Shown piece by piece: positions 17,620 through 26,914 of a DNA stretch of 64,000 nucleotides. This DNA comes from an uncultured Lactobacillus sp. GTDB lineage: Bacteria; Bacillota; Bacilli; Lactobacillales; Lactobacillaceae. Within the stretch, counting starts at the first letter, position 1. Each line of letters begins with the position of its first letter. The DNA is taken from contig CAOOYH010000008.1 of NCBI GenBank assembly GCA_948500755.1, positions 1 to 64,000 on the forward strand, in the 5' to 3' direction. A program made the translations under genes and the position numbers. The notes beneath the pieces are model-generated. The model made no database searches, was not told the DNA's origin, and saw only the letters and a program-made list of their open reading frames with translations.

Positions 17620-18147
17620 TTGAATAATTTAGATATTTCTTTTAATGATGAAGTTAATTTCTTAAAAGATAGCGATAAAGATTGGATTCCATGGATTAGC
17701 GACTTATTATTATCAGCAAAAAAAGAGATTCATAAAGAGAATACTCAAGAAATGAGTATTAACTTTGTTTCTTCCAAAAAAATCCATGAAATTAATAAGA
17801 AATACCGCGGTAAAGATCGTCCAACTGATGTAATCTCTTTTGCAATTGAAGATGGATTAGATGAAGACTTTATGAGTGCTTTTAGTGACGATCCTGATTT
17901 TGTAGAAGATATTGGGGATTTATTTCTTTGCCCTGAAGTTATCAAAAGACATAGTGTAGAGTATGAAACTGGATTTAATCGGGAGTTTGGTTATACACTA
18001 GTTCATGGATACCTTCACTTAAATGGTTATGATCATATCGAAGATGATGAAGCCAAGATTATGTTTGGTATCCAAGGTAAAGTTTTACGTGAATATGGAC
18101 TTCCGCTTCATCCTGATCAAGAAAATCATGGAAAGCAAATTCACTAA
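17620..18147 (+). CDS. ybeY: Endoribonuclease YbeY (16S rRNA maturation)
   Basis: A 175-aa zinc-dependent RNase family member needed for 16S rRNA 3'-end maturation. The metal site HGYLHLNGYDH is intact (H129, H133, H139), as is RPTDVISFA near residues 67-75. The start is TTG 17620, three bases after the phoH stop, with AGAAGAGGGA inside the end of phoH. It is followed by era 24 bases later. The diacylglycerol kinase gene often found between them is absent. Confidence 0.95.
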   Translation: MNNLDISFNDEVNFLKDSDKDWIPWISDLLLSAKKEIHKENTQEMSINFVSSKKIHEINKKYRGKDRPTDVISFAIEDGLDEDFMSAFSDDPDFVEDIGDLFLCPEVIKRHSVEYETGFNREFGYTLVHGYLHLNGYDHIEDDEAKIMFGIQGKVLREYGLPLHPDQENHGKQIH

Positions 18148-18171
18148 AACTTAAATAAAAAGGATGTAACA

Positions 18172-19083
18172 ATGATGGATGAAAAAAAAGACTTTAAATC
18201 AGGTTTTGTAGCTTTAATTGGTAGACCTAATGTGGGTAAATCAACTCTCTTGAATTATTTAGTAGGTCAAAAAGTGGCAATTATGTCACCACAACCACAA
18301 ACCACTAGAAATAAAATTTCAGGTATTTATACTGATGATCAGGAGCAAATAGTTTTTATTGATACTCCTGGGATTCATAAGCCAAAAAATAAATTAGATG
18401 ACTTTATGGATAAGTCAAGTTACTCTGCTCTAGATGAAGTAGATGTGGTTTTATTTATGGTTGAACCTGAACCAGCAGGTAAGGGAGACCAATATATTGC
18501 TGAACTTCTTAAGAAAATTAAAAAGCCTGTATTTTTAGTGATAAATAAGATTGATAAAGTCCACCCAGATGAGTTATTATCTATTATAGATTCATATAAG
18601 AATCTAGGCGATTTTGCTGAAATTGTTCCAATTTCTGCTTCACAAGGAAATAATGTTTCCGAGTTGATTAAAACAATTGCTAAATATTTGCCAGAAGGTC
18701 CGCAATTTTATGATGCAGACCAATTGACTGACCGTCCAGAATATTTTATTGTAGCTGAATTAATTCGCGAGCAGGTTTTGAAGCTCACTCATGAAGAAGT
18801 TCCGCATGCTACGGCCGTGGTAGTTGACCGAATGCGGGATCATGAAGGTGGCAAGCTTCAAGTTGAGGCTACAATTTATGTTGAGCGTCCCGGTCAAAAG
18901 GGCATTATTATCGGCAAGAAAGGTCAAATGTTGAAGCAGATTGGAATTGCTGCACGTCAGGAAATTGAAGCTTTATTAGGTGAAAAGGTTAATTTACGCC
19001 TATGGGTTAAGGTTCAAAAGAATTGGCGTTCTGATCCTGCCTTTCTTAAATCCATTGGCTACAACGCTAAGGAATTAAGATAG
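18172..19083 (+). CDS. era: GTPase Era
   Basis: Essential GTPase for 30S assembly that binds the 3' end of 16S rRNA. The 303-aa protein has G1 GRPNVGKST, G2 in the NKISGI region, G3 DTPG, G4 NKID and a C-terminal KH domain (GQKGIIIGKKGQMLKQIG). The AAAAGGATG ribosome site serves ATG 18172; an immediate second ATG follows. It is adjacent to recO. Confidence 0.97.
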   Translation: MMDEKKDFKSGFVALIGRPNVGKSTLLNYLVGQKVAIMSPQPQTTRNKISGIYTDDQEQIVFIDTPGIHKPKNKLDDFMDKSSYSALDEVDVVLFMVEPEPAGKGDQYIAELLKKIKKPVFLVINKIDKVHPDELLSIIDSYKNLGDFAEIVPISASQGNNVSELIKTIAKYLPEGPQFYDADQLTDRPEYFIVAELIREQVLKLTHEEVPHATAVVVDRMRDHEGGKLQVEATIYVERPGQKGIIIGKKGQMLKQIGIAARQEIEALLGEKVNLRLWVKVQKNWRSDPAFLKSIGYNAKELR

Positions 19084-19836
19084 ATGGCACGTGAACTTTG
19101 TGAAGTTCAAGGATTAATTTTTAAAAGAAAAAAATATAAAGAAGCTGATGTTCTAACCAAGATCATGACTAAAGATCATGGTATTTTTACAATTGATGTA
19201 AGAGGAGCACTGAGACCAAAGTCCAGATTAGGAGCTGCAACCCTTAACTTCTCTTATGGAAAGTATATTGTAAATACAAATTGGAAAGGAATCAGTACGC
19301 TGCGGACTTTCAAGGATGTAAAGCAGCTGGACCAGTTATATTTAGATTTAACTAAGAATGCGTATTCGAGTTATGTTTTAGACTTACTTGACCATGCTTT
19401 TGTTGAGTATAAAGATATTGGAAGTTTTTATGATTTGATTATGAAAGCGTTGCTGAAGATAAATTCAGGAGAAGATGCGGCAATTATTACCCAGATGGTA
19501 CAACTGAAGTTGCTTAATGCATATGGAGTAGCGCCACAATTAGATCGTTGTCTAATTTGTGGTAAAGTACAAGGTGTGTTTGACTACTCGATGGAATTAG
19601 GTGGAATTATTTGTAGTGATCACTTTAATAGTGTCAGTCAAAGGATGCATCTAGATCCTAAAGTAGTAGCCTTGATTCGTACTCTAGCTTTAGTTGATAT
19701 TGATCGTTTAGGGAAAATAAAAATTAATCCGCAATTAAAAAAGGACTCTGGCAAGGTGATCGATCGGATGTACGTTAACTATCTGGATCTTAATTTAAAA
19801 ACTAAAAAATTTCTTGATGAATTGGCGCTTTTTTAG
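19084..19836 (+). CDS. recO: DNA repair protein RecO
   Basis: RecFOR-pathway protein that loads RecA and anneals strands. The 250-aa protein has an N-terminal OB fold (ARELCEVQGLIFKRKKYKEAD, roughly 1-80) and a zinc-finger region with C156, C159 and C177. A fourth ligand may be His180. It begins right at the end of era (ATG 19084), so the two are coupled. The run ends with a terminator before glyQS. Confidence 0.95.
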   Translation: MARELCEVQGLIFKRKKYKEADVLTKIMTKDHGIFTIDVRGALRPKSRLGAATLNFSYGKYIVNTNWKGISTLRTFKDVKQLDQLYLDLTKNAYSSYVLDLLDHAFVEYKDIGSFYDLIMKALLKINSGEDAAIITQMVQLKLLNAYGVAPQLDRCLICGKVQGVFDYSMELGGIICSDHFNSVSQRMHLDPKVVALIRTLALVDIDRLGKIKINPQLKKDSGKVIDRMYVNYLDLNLKTKKFLDELALF

Positions 19837-19860
19837 CTGTTGACTTTTTATATTCGTTTA

Positions 19861-19894
19861 AAGACTAGTGAGGTTTTCTTACTAGTCTTTTTTT
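19861..19894 (+). terminator. Terminator after recO
   Basis: The stem AAGACTAGT/ACTAGTCTT is followed by a T-run. It closes the yqeY-recO cluster. Confidence 0.88.
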
Positions 19895-19924
19895 ATAAAA
19901 GATGATAGAATAGATACGTATTTT

Positions 19925-20105
19925 GACAACTATAAAGGAATAGAAAAGTACCAATACAGCGAGTGCAGAATGGTGGAAGTGCATTTGGGAAAAGGCACCT
20001 TTTAGTCAAAGTTGTTAATTAAGGGCAGGAAGAATATTTTCCTGAATTAGGGTGGAACCGCGAAGTAAATCGTCCCTATGCAATTTTTGCATAGGCTTTT
20101 TTTAT
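19925..20105 (+). promoter_or_regulatory. T-box riboswitch leader of glyQS (glycine type)
   Basis: A compact T-box leader. The T-box sequence AGGGTGGAACCGCG is at 20049-20062 and the terminator CCTATGCAA/TTGCATAGG plus T-run at 20075-20102. A GGC glycine codon at 19994-19996 sits at the expected specifier position, in GAAAAGGCACC. The short distance between stem I and the T-box indicates the reduced glyQS-type leader lacking the stem II region. Confidence 0.9.
20075..20102 (+). terminator. Regulated terminator of glyQS T-box
   Basis: A 9-bp stem, CCTATGCAA/TTGCATAGG, with a run of T, directly after the antiterminator-forming T-box sequence. Confidence 0.88.
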
Positions 20106-20130
20106 GCCTATGTTGTGAGGAGAGAGATAG

Positions 20131-21048
20131 ATGTCAGAAAAACTGAATATCCAGGATATGATTTTTAAATTGGAACAGTTCTGGGCCTCTAAAGGTTGTA
20201 TGATTATGCCTTCATATGATGAACAAAAAGGTGCCGGGACAATGAGTCCATATACGTTTTTACGTGCTGTTGGACCAGAACCTTGGGCAGCTTGTTATGT
20301 TGAACCTTCAAGAAGACCTGCCGATGGTCGATATGGTGATAACCCTAATCGTTTATACCAACACCACCAATTCCAAGTAGTTATTAAGCCTGCACCAAAG
20401 GACATTCAACAATACTATTTAGATAGTTTAAGAGTATTAGGTATTGAGCCTCTTGAACACGATATTCGATTTGTTGAAGATAACTGGGCAAACCCATCTA
20501 TGGGTTGTGCCGGTGTTGGTTGGGAAGTATGGCTTGATGGAATGGAAGTTTCTCAATTTACTTACTTCCAAGTAGTTGGGGAACTTGATGTTAAACCAAC
20601 TATGAGTGAAATTACTTATGGTGTAGAACGTCTTGCTTCTTACATTCAAGATGTAAACTCAGTCTTTGATCTTGAATGGGGCGATGGAGTTAAGTATCGT
20701 GATATCTTCAAGCAACCAGAATATGAACATTCTAAGTATGCTTTTGAAGAAAGTGATCAAGAACAATTACTTAAATTCTTTGATATTTACGAAGCTACTG
20801 CTAAGCGCTTGTTGAGTCAAAATCTAATTCATCCAGCTTACGATTACATCTTAAAATGTAGTCATACCTTTAACTTGCTTGATGCACGTGGTGCAGTTTC
20901 AGTTACTGAAAGAGCGGGTTACTTATCAAGAATTAGAAACTTAGCTCATCTTGCTGCTAAGGGATTTGTTGAAGAGCGTGAAAAACGTGGCTTCCCATTA
21001 TTAAAGCACCAAGAAGAAACTAAGAAAGCGGGGCAAAACAATGACTAA
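20131..21048 (+). CDS. glyQ: Glycyl-tRNA synthetase alpha subunit
   Basis: Catalytic subunit of the bacterial heterotetrameric GlyRS. The 305-aa sequence opens with IQDMIFKLEQFWASKGC and has AGTMSPYTFLRAVGPEPW, VEPSRRPADGRYG and YGVERLASYIQ. These are all hallmarks of GlyQ. It has a GAGGAGAGAG ribosome site and overlaps glyS by eight bases. It is controlled by the glycine T-box. Confidence 0.97.
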   Translation: MSEKLNIQDMIFKLEQFWASKGCMIMPSYDEQKGAGTMSPYTFLRAVGPEPWAACYVEPSRRPADGRYGDNPNRLYQHHQFQVVIKPAPKDIQQYYLDSLRVLGIEPLEHDIRFVEDNWANPSMGCAGVGWEVWLDGMEVSQFTYFQVVGELDVKPTMSEITYGVERLASYIQDVNSVFDLEWGDGVKYRDIFKQPEYEHSKYAFEESDQEQLLKFFDIYEATAKRLLSQNLIHPAYDYILKCSHTFNLLDARGAVSVTERAGYLSRIRNLAHLAAKGFVEEREKRGFPLLKHQEETKKAGQNND

Positions 21049-23113
21049 AGATTATTTATTTGAAATTGGCACTGAAGAAATGCCAGCTCACGTTGTTTCT
21101 AAAAGTGTTAAGCAATTAGCTGATCGTACTAAAAAGTATTTAAAGGAAAATGGGTTATCCTTTAAAGATATTAAGACTTATTCAACTCCACGTCGTTTAA
21201 CGATTTTAGTTGAAGATTTAGCTGAAAAACAAGAAGATATTGATGAAGTGAAAAAGGGCCCAGCTAAGAAAATTGCGCAAGATAAAGACGGCAATTGGAC
21301 AAAAGCTGCTCAAGGATTTGTCCGTGGTCAAGGGATGACTACTGATGACATTTACTTTGAAGAGCTTAAGGGCACTGAATATGCTTATGTTCATGTTCAA
21401 AAAGAAGGTAAAAAAGCTTCTGATATCTTAATGGGAATGAGTGATATTGTTAAAGCAATGACCTTCCCAACTAAGATGCGCTGGGGTAGCTACGACTTCG
21501 AATTTGTTCGTCCAATTCATTGGATGGTTTCTTTACTTGGCAGTGAAGTAGTGCCAGCTAAGTTACTAGATGTAGTAGCTGGTCGTAAAACTCAAGGGCA
21601 TCGTTTCTTAGGTGACAGTGTTGTATTAGCTAACGCTGATGATTATGAAGAAGCATTAAAGAGTCAATACGTAATTGCTAATGCTGATGAACGTAAGGGT
21701 ATGATTCTTAACCAAATTCAAGAACTCGTTGCTCAACATAACTGGAAAGTTAATATTGACAAGGGCTTACTTGAAGAAGTTACTAATTTGGTGGAGTATC
21801 CAACTGTATTTGCTGGTTCTTTTGATGAAAAATATTTGAACATCCCTGATGAAGTATTAATTACTTCAATGAAGGATAATCAAAGATATTTTGAAGTCTA
21901 TGATGAAAACGGCAAATTAATTAACCACTTCATTTCAGTTAGAAATGGAAATAGTGAATACTTAGACAATGTCATCGCTGGTAATGAAAAAGTTCTTGTT
22001 GCTCGTTTAGATGATGCTCAATTCTTCTATGATGAAGATAAGAAGTACCCACTAACTCACTTCGTTGATAAGCTTAAGAATGTTTCTTTCCATGATAAGA
22101 TTGGTTCAGTAGCTGAACATATGGCACGTGTTCAAATTATTGGTGATTATCTTGGTAAGAAGTTTAATGTTTCAGATACTGAAATGAAAGACTTTGACCG
22201 AGTTAGTGATATCTACAAATTTGACCTTGTTACTTCAATGGTTGGTGAATTTGCTGAATTACAAGGTGTCATGGGAATGCACTATGCACGCTTAATTGGT
22301 GAAGATGAAAATGTTAGTGTAGCAATTAAAGAAAGCTATATGCCAACTAGTGCTGAAGGTGAATTACCAAGTACTACTGTTGGTTCATTACTTTCAATTG
22401 CAGATAAACTTGATACAATCATCTCCTTCTTCGGTGCAGGTATGATCCCATCCTCATCTAATGACCCATATGCATTAAGAAGAAACGCATACGGAATTGT
22501 AAGAATCTTATTGAACGAAGGTTGGTCACTTCCTATTAAAGATGTTTTACCAGAATTGATTCAATTACTATCAGGTAAGACGGCAGCTAAGCTACCTAAG
22601 GATGCTGAAGCTGAAAATGAAATTGCCGACTTTATTCGTGATCGTGTAAAGCAACAATTACAAGTTGAAAAGTATGACTATGATGTAATTGACGCTGTTC
22701 TTGCATCTAGTCAACAAGATCCAATTCAAATTTTGGCTGCTGCTAAGACCTTGCAAATGCACCATGATGATGCTGACTTTAAGCCAGTAGTTGAAAGTTT
22801 GACTAGAATTACTAATATTTTGAAGAAAGCAAAATATAGAAATGCTAATGACATTGATGAAAGTCTTTTCCAAGATGTTAGTGAAGAAGAATTATATGCT
22901 GGTGTAAATGCATTAGAGGAAAATACTGATTTGAGTATTGCCGATCTTTATAAAGGCTTTGTAGAATTACAACCGGTAATTAATAATTACTTTGAAAGTA
23001 ATATGATTCTTGATAAGGATGAAAAGGTAAAGAATAATCGTTTGGCTCAATTATTAAAGGTTAATAACTTAGCTGATCGAATGGGTGACTTAAGTAAATT
23101 AGTAATTAAATAA
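21041..23113 (+). CDS. glyS: Glycyl-tRNA synthetase beta subunit
   Basis: tRNA-binding beta chain of 690 aa, beginning MTKDYLFEIGTEEMPAHVV. The TPRRLTILVEDL, WGSYDFEFVRPIHWM and HFISVRNGN segments are diagnostic. The C-terminal region carries the anticodon-binding part. It overlaps glyQ, so the two subunits are translationally coupled. Length is normal. Confidence 0.97.
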   Translation: MTKDYLFEIGTEEMPAHVVSKSVKQLADRTKKYLKENGLSFKDIKTYSTPRRLTILVEDLAEKQEDIDEVKKGPAKKIAQDKDGNWTKAAQGFVRGQGMTTDDIYFEELKGTEYAYVHVQKEGKKASDILMGMSDIVKAMTFPTKMRWGSYDFEFVRPIHWMVSLLGSEVVPAKLLDVVAGRKTQGHRFLGDSVVLANADDYEEALKSQYVIANADERKGMILNQIQELVAQHNWKVNIDKGLLEEVTNLVEYPTVFAGSFDEKYLNIPDEVLITSMKDNQRYFEVYDENGKLINHFISVRNGNSEYLDNVIAGNEKVLVARLDDAQFFYDEDKKYPLTHFVDKLKNVSFHDKIGSVAEHMARVQIIGDYLGKKFNVSDTEMKDFDRVSDIYKFDLVTSMVGEFAELQGVMGMHYARLIGEDENVSVAIKESYMPTSAEGELPSTTVGSLLSIADKLDTIISFFGAGMIPSSSNDPYALRRNAYGIVRILLNEGWSLPIKDVLPELIQLLSGKTAAKLPKDAEAENEIADFIRDRVKQQLQVEKYDYDVIDAVLASSQQDPIQILAAAKTLQMHHDDADFKPVVESLTRITNILKKAKYRNANDIDESLFQDVSEEELYAGVNALEENTDLSIADLYKGFVELQPVINNYFESNMILDKDEKVKNNRLAQLLKVNNLADRMGDLSKLVIK

Positions 23114-23136
23114 TAGTTGATTGGGATGATCCATTG

Positions 23137-24948
23137 ATGGCAGGACGTATTCCTGAACAATTTATCGATGAAGTTAGAAACTCTGTCGATATTGTGGATG
23201 TAATAAGTCAATATGTCTCTTTAGAAAAAAAAGGTAAAGATTATTTAGGACTTTGCCCCTTCCATCAAGAAAAAACGCCTTCTTTTACTGTTAATGAAGG
23301 AAAACAGTTTTTTAAGTGCTTTGGATGTGGTAAAGGCGGAAACGTATTTAAATTCTTAATGTATCAGGATCATCTAACTTTTCCTGAAAGTGTAAGAAAA
23401 GTTGCTGAATTGGCCCATCTTCATATGCCAGAAGGCTACGGCGAAACGGTAAAGCCACTTAGCCCGTTAAAGAAGATGTATCGACAGGCAACAGAATTTT
23501 ACCAGCATATTTTGCTAACCACTAAAGTTGGTGAAAGAGCACTTGAATATGCTCAAAAACGTGAATTAACTAGTGACCTCTTAGAGCATTTTAAGGTGGG
23601 ATATGCACCTAATAACGATACAATTTTATTAACTTATCTTCGTCAAGAAGGTTATACAGATGATGAATTGCGAGAAAGTGGTTTATTTGTAGAATCACAA
23701 GATGGACAACTATTTGATCGTTTTCGTGATCGATTAATGTTTCCTTTAGGGGATGAGTCGGGCTATACAGTAGGATTTTCTGGGCGACGAATTAGTAATG
23801 ATAAAACTATTGCTAAATATATGAATAGCCCAGAAACCAAGATTTTTAATAAATCTAAATTACTATTTCACTTTGCTGAAGCAAAAAAAGCGGCAAGAAG
23901 TGAAAAACATTTAATTCTTTACGAAGGATATATGGATGTAATTGCCGCTTATAAGGCTGGTATTCAGTCTGGTGTTGCTTCGATGGGAACCAGCTTAACC
24001 ACGGAACAAGTATATATGCTGAGACGAATCACTCCCAATGTCTTAATTAACTATGATGGAGATCCGCCCGGCATTCATGCTGCTGAAAGAGCAACGAAGT
24101 TATTTGGGCAAGTACAGGGATTCAATTTAGGAATAATTGTTTTACCCGAAAATCTCGATCCAGATGAGTATGTAAAGAAATATGGAGTCGAAAAGTATCA
24201 AGCAGAGGTTGCTGGTGCACTTAGCTCGATGGATTTTCTACTTGAAAGATTAGCTAATCAATATAATTTACATAATGATCGAGAGAAGCTAGGATATATT
24301 ACGGCTAGTGTACAAATGATTGCTGGCCTGAATGATCCAGTTGCGGCAGATTTGTATCTTGATAAATTAGCACGCCAGACTGGAGTTACTCGTGAATCAT
24401 TAAAAGTGACTTTTGTGCGTGAAAGACGTAAATTACAGCGTGCAAAGAATCATCAGCAAGCTTATCAAGCTCCTAAATCACTTCCAATAGATCGGCCTAG
24501 TGAGCCGAAAGAAGAGCAAGCAGGCACTGACCTTGAGACAAGGAATCCTGCTCTTGATCGCTTGCTTTACCTATTTATACATAGTGATGAAGCAAGGGAT
24601 TACTTATTGAGTCAGCAATTCTTGTTTCCAGATGAACGTTATGCAAAATTAGCAGAATTTTGGTTAAAGTATCACCAGACCCATGAAGAGGCAGAGGTTA
24701 CTGGCTTCATTGATTTTATTCCTGAAGAACTTCAAGGTATAATTATTAATATGGAGATGATTTCAATGCCCCCAGATTATTCTAAGCGTGAATTAGATGA
24801 TCAATTGCGGGCATTGGAAAAAAGTAAGATTGATCAGCAATTAAATGATTTGCTTAATCAATTGAAGGATGCTCAAAGAAAACAAGATAATAGTTTAGAG
24901 CTTGAAATAGCGCAAAAAGTAATTGCGTTAAGAAGAAAGAAGTTTTAG
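23137..24948 (+). CDS. dnaG: DNA primase DnaG
   Basis: Synthesises RNA primers at the replication fork. The 603-aa protein has an N-terminal CHC2 zinc finger (C40, H43, C61, C64), a TOPRIM core with LYEGYMDVIAA near residue 260 and the acidic NYDGDPPG motif near 303, and a C-terminal helicase-binding domain. The motif has PP where most primases have xA. The ATG at 23137 follows GGGATGAT. dnaG-rpoD adjacency is the conserved macromolecular-synthesis operon. Confidence 0.97.
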   Translation: MAGRIPEQFIDEVRNSVDIVDVISQYVSLEKKGKDYLGLCPFHQEKTPSFTVNEGKQFFKCFGCGKGGNVFKFLMYQDHLTFPESVRKVAELAHLHMPEGYGETVKPLSPLKKMYRQATEFYQHILLTTKVGERALEYAQKRELTSDLLEHFKVGYAPNNDTILLTYLRQEGYTDDELRESGLFVESQDGQLFDRFRDRLMFPLGDESGYTVGFSGRRISNDKTIAKYMNSPETKIFNKSKLLFHFAEAKKAARSEKHLILYEGYMDVIAAYKAGIQSGVASMGTSLTTEQVYMLRRITPNVLINYDGDPPGIHAAERATKLFGQVQGFNLGIIVLPENLDPDEYVKKYGVEKYQAEVAGALSSMDFLLERLANQYNLHNDREKLGYITASVQMIAGLNDPVAADLYLDKLARQTGVTRESLKVTFVRERRKLQRAKNHQQAYQAPKSLPIDRPSEPKEEQAGTDLETRNPALDRLLYLFIHSDEARDYLLSQQFLFPDERYAKLAEFWLKYHQTHEEAEVTGFIDFIPEELQGIIINMEMISMPPDYSKRELDDQLRALEKSKIDQQLNDLLNQLKDAQRKQDNSLELEIAQKVIALRRKKF

Positions 24949-24963
24949 AGGGGGCTTTTTTAC

Positions 24964-26082
24964 ATGGCAGAGAGTAAGACTACCAAAGAAACAACAATGA
25001 CACTTGATAAAAAGGTCAAGGAAGTTGTTAAGGAAGTTAAAAAAGACAAACAAATTACTGAAAAAGAATTTACTGCTCAACTAATTAAGCCATATGATCT
25101 TCAAGGAAAAGCGGTAGATCAACTAGTTCAAGAATTTGAAGACAATGGAATTAGTATTGTTGATGAAAATGGTGAACCTTCAAAATTAGCTTTAAAGAAG
25201 CAAAAAGACGTTGAGAAGGCTGAATTAAAAGATATGTCAGCACCTTCAAGCGTAAGAATGAACGATCCAGTCCGGATGTATTTGAAGGAAATCGGACGTG
25301 TTTCACTGTTAAATGCTGATCAAGAAATTGCCTTGGCTAAGAGAATTGAATCAGGCGATGAAGAAGCTAAGCAAGAATTGGCTGAAGCTAACTTACGTTT
25401 GGTAGTTTCTATTGCTAAACGTTATGTTGGTCGTGGTATGTCCTTCTTAGACTTAATTCAAGAAGGTAACATGGGTTTGATGAAGGCCGTTGACAAATTT
25501 GACTATCGTTTAGGATTTAAGTTTTCAACTTATGCAACTTGGTGGATTAGACAAGCAATTACTCGTGCAATTGCTGACCAAGCGAGAACAATTCGTATTC
25601 CAGTTCACATGGTTGAAACAATTAATAAGTTGATCAGAATTCAAAGACAACTTTTGCAAGATTTGGGAAGAGAACCAACTCCAGAAGAAATTGGTGCCGA
25701 AATGGATATGCCAACTGACAAAGTTCGTGAAATCTTGAAGATTGCACAAGAACCAGTTTCTCTTGAAACACCAATTGGTGAAGAAGATGATTCTCATCTA
25801 GGTGACTTTATCGAAGATAAGGATGCAACTAGTCCTGAACAACATGCTTCATATGAATTGTTAAAAGAACAACTTGAAGAAGTACTTGATACTTTAACTG
25901 ATCGTGAAGAGAATGTTTTACGTTTACGTTTTGGTCTTGATGATGGACGTACTCGTACTCTAGAAGAAGTTGGTAAAGTATTTGGAGTAACTCGTGAACG
26001 TATCAGACAGATTGAAGCTAAGGCTTTGCGTAAATTACGTCACCCAAGTCGTTCAAATCAATTAAAGGACTTCTTAGATTAG
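24964..26082 (+). CDS. rpoD: RNA polymerase primary sigma factor SigA
   Basis: The housekeeping sigma-70 factor (372 aa), which recognises the TTGACA/TATAAT promoters seen here. It has a charged region 1.1 (about 1-85), region 1.2 (DPVRMYLKEIGRVSLL), region 2 (NLRLVVSIAKRYVGRGM, then FSTYATWWIRQAITRAI) and region 3. Region 4 carries the helix-turn-helix VTRERIRQIEAKALRKLRHP. The AGAGGGGG ribosome site is strong. A terminator follows. Confidence 0.97.
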   Translation: MAESKTTKETTMTLDKKVKEVVKEVKKDKQITEKEFTAQLIKPYDLQGKAVDQLVQEFEDNGISIVDENGEPSKLALKKQKDVEKAELKDMSAPSSVRMNDPVRMYLKEIGRVSLLNADQEIALAKRIESGDEEAKQELAEANLRLVVSIAKRYVGRGMSFLDLIQEGNMGLMKAVDKFDYRLGFKFSTYATWWIRQAITRAIADQARTIRIPVHMVETINKLIRIQRQLLQDLGREPTPEEIGAEMDMPTDKVREILKIAQEPVSLETPIGEEDDSHLGDFIEDKDATSPEQHASYELLKEQLEEVLDTLTDREENVLRLRFGLDDGRTRTLEEVGKVFGVTRERIRQIEAKALRKLRHPSRSNQLKDFLD

Positions 26083-26098
26083 AATAAGAGTTAACAGT

Positions 26099-26138
26099 AA
26101 AAACCTTGTGGTAATAGCAATATTACCGCAAGGTTTTT
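26099..26138 (+). terminator. rpoD terminator
   Basis: The long stem AAAACCTTGTGGTAATA/TATTACCGCAAGGTTTT has a GCAA tetraloop and is followed by a T-run. Confidence 0.92.
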
Positions 26139-26189
26139 TGCTATAACAAAAATGAATACTAGTATATAAGAAAGTAATATACTTACCTA

Positions 26190-26218
26190 TTGTAACTGAT
26201 TTAAAGTAGGTCTATAAT
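26190..26218 (+). promoter_or_regulatory. Promoter of the amino-acid ABC transporter operon
   Basis: TTGTAA (26190-26195), a 17-base spacer and TATAAT (26213-26218), about 36 bases before the first gene. Confidence 0.75.
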
Positions 26219-26254
26219 GTTAACAGTTACTTATTTTTGGAAAGAAGGGAAAAT

Positions 26255-26914
26255 ATGAGTTGGGCAATTATTCAGCAAAGTTTGCCACAATTTGTCAAAG
26301 GCTTTCAGGTAACAGTCTGGATGTCCTTTGTTGGAATTATTGGAGCGATGGTGGTTGGGCTCTGTTGTAGTTTGATTCAATATTTTCATGTTCCTGTAAT
26401 TGATAAGATCGTCAGTGCATATGTTGAGCTTGCAAGAAATACACCGTTATTAATCCAGCTTTTCTTCTTATACTATGCTTTTCCGGTAATTGGATTAAAG
26501 ATGAGCGCTATTACTTGTGGTTTAATCGGTTTAGTATTTTTAGGTGGAGCTTATATGGCCGAAGGATTTACCGGTGGATTTGATGGAATTAGTAAAAATC
26601 AAATTGAATCTGGTGAAGCAATCGGAATGTCAAAATGGCAATTAGCCCGTTATGTGGTCTTTCCACAAGGCTTTGCCTTAAGTGTTCCAGCGATTGCCGC
26701 AAATATTATTTTCTTAATCAAGGAAACATCAATTTTTTCAGTAATTGCTATTCCAGAATTAACTAATACAGCATTAGATTTGATTGGCTTATACTACCAT
26801 TCAAATGAATATCTATTTGTCTTAGTAATTGCATATGCAATAATTTTAATTCCATTATCTTTATTATTAACTTGGCTTGAAAGGAGAGTTCGCTATGGGA
26901 CATTCGGGGATTAA
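26255..26914 (+). CDS. Polar amino-acid ABC transporter permease (first)
   Basis: A 219-aa HisM/GlnP-type permease with about five membrane helices. The family signatures ARNTPLLIQLFFLYYAFP and the cytoplasmic EAA loop (ESGEAIGMSKWQLARYVVFP) are clear. The ATG at 26255 follows AAAGAAGGG; an in-frame extension to 26237 runs through that site. Its partner permease overlaps it by 20 bases. The operon order is permease, permease, ATPase, binding protein. The substrate is probably glutamine or glutamate. Confidence 0.92.
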   Translation: MSWAIIQQSLPQFVKGFQVTVWMSFVGIIGAMVVGLCCSLIQYFHVPVIDKIVSAYVELARNTPLLIQLFFLYYAFPVIGLKMSAITCGLIGLVFLGGAYMAEGFTGGFDGISKNQIESGEAIGMSKWQLARYVVFPQGFALSVPAIAANIIFLIKETSIFSVIAIPELTNTALDLIGLYYHSNEYLFVLVIAYAIILIPLSLLLTWLERRVRYGTFGD

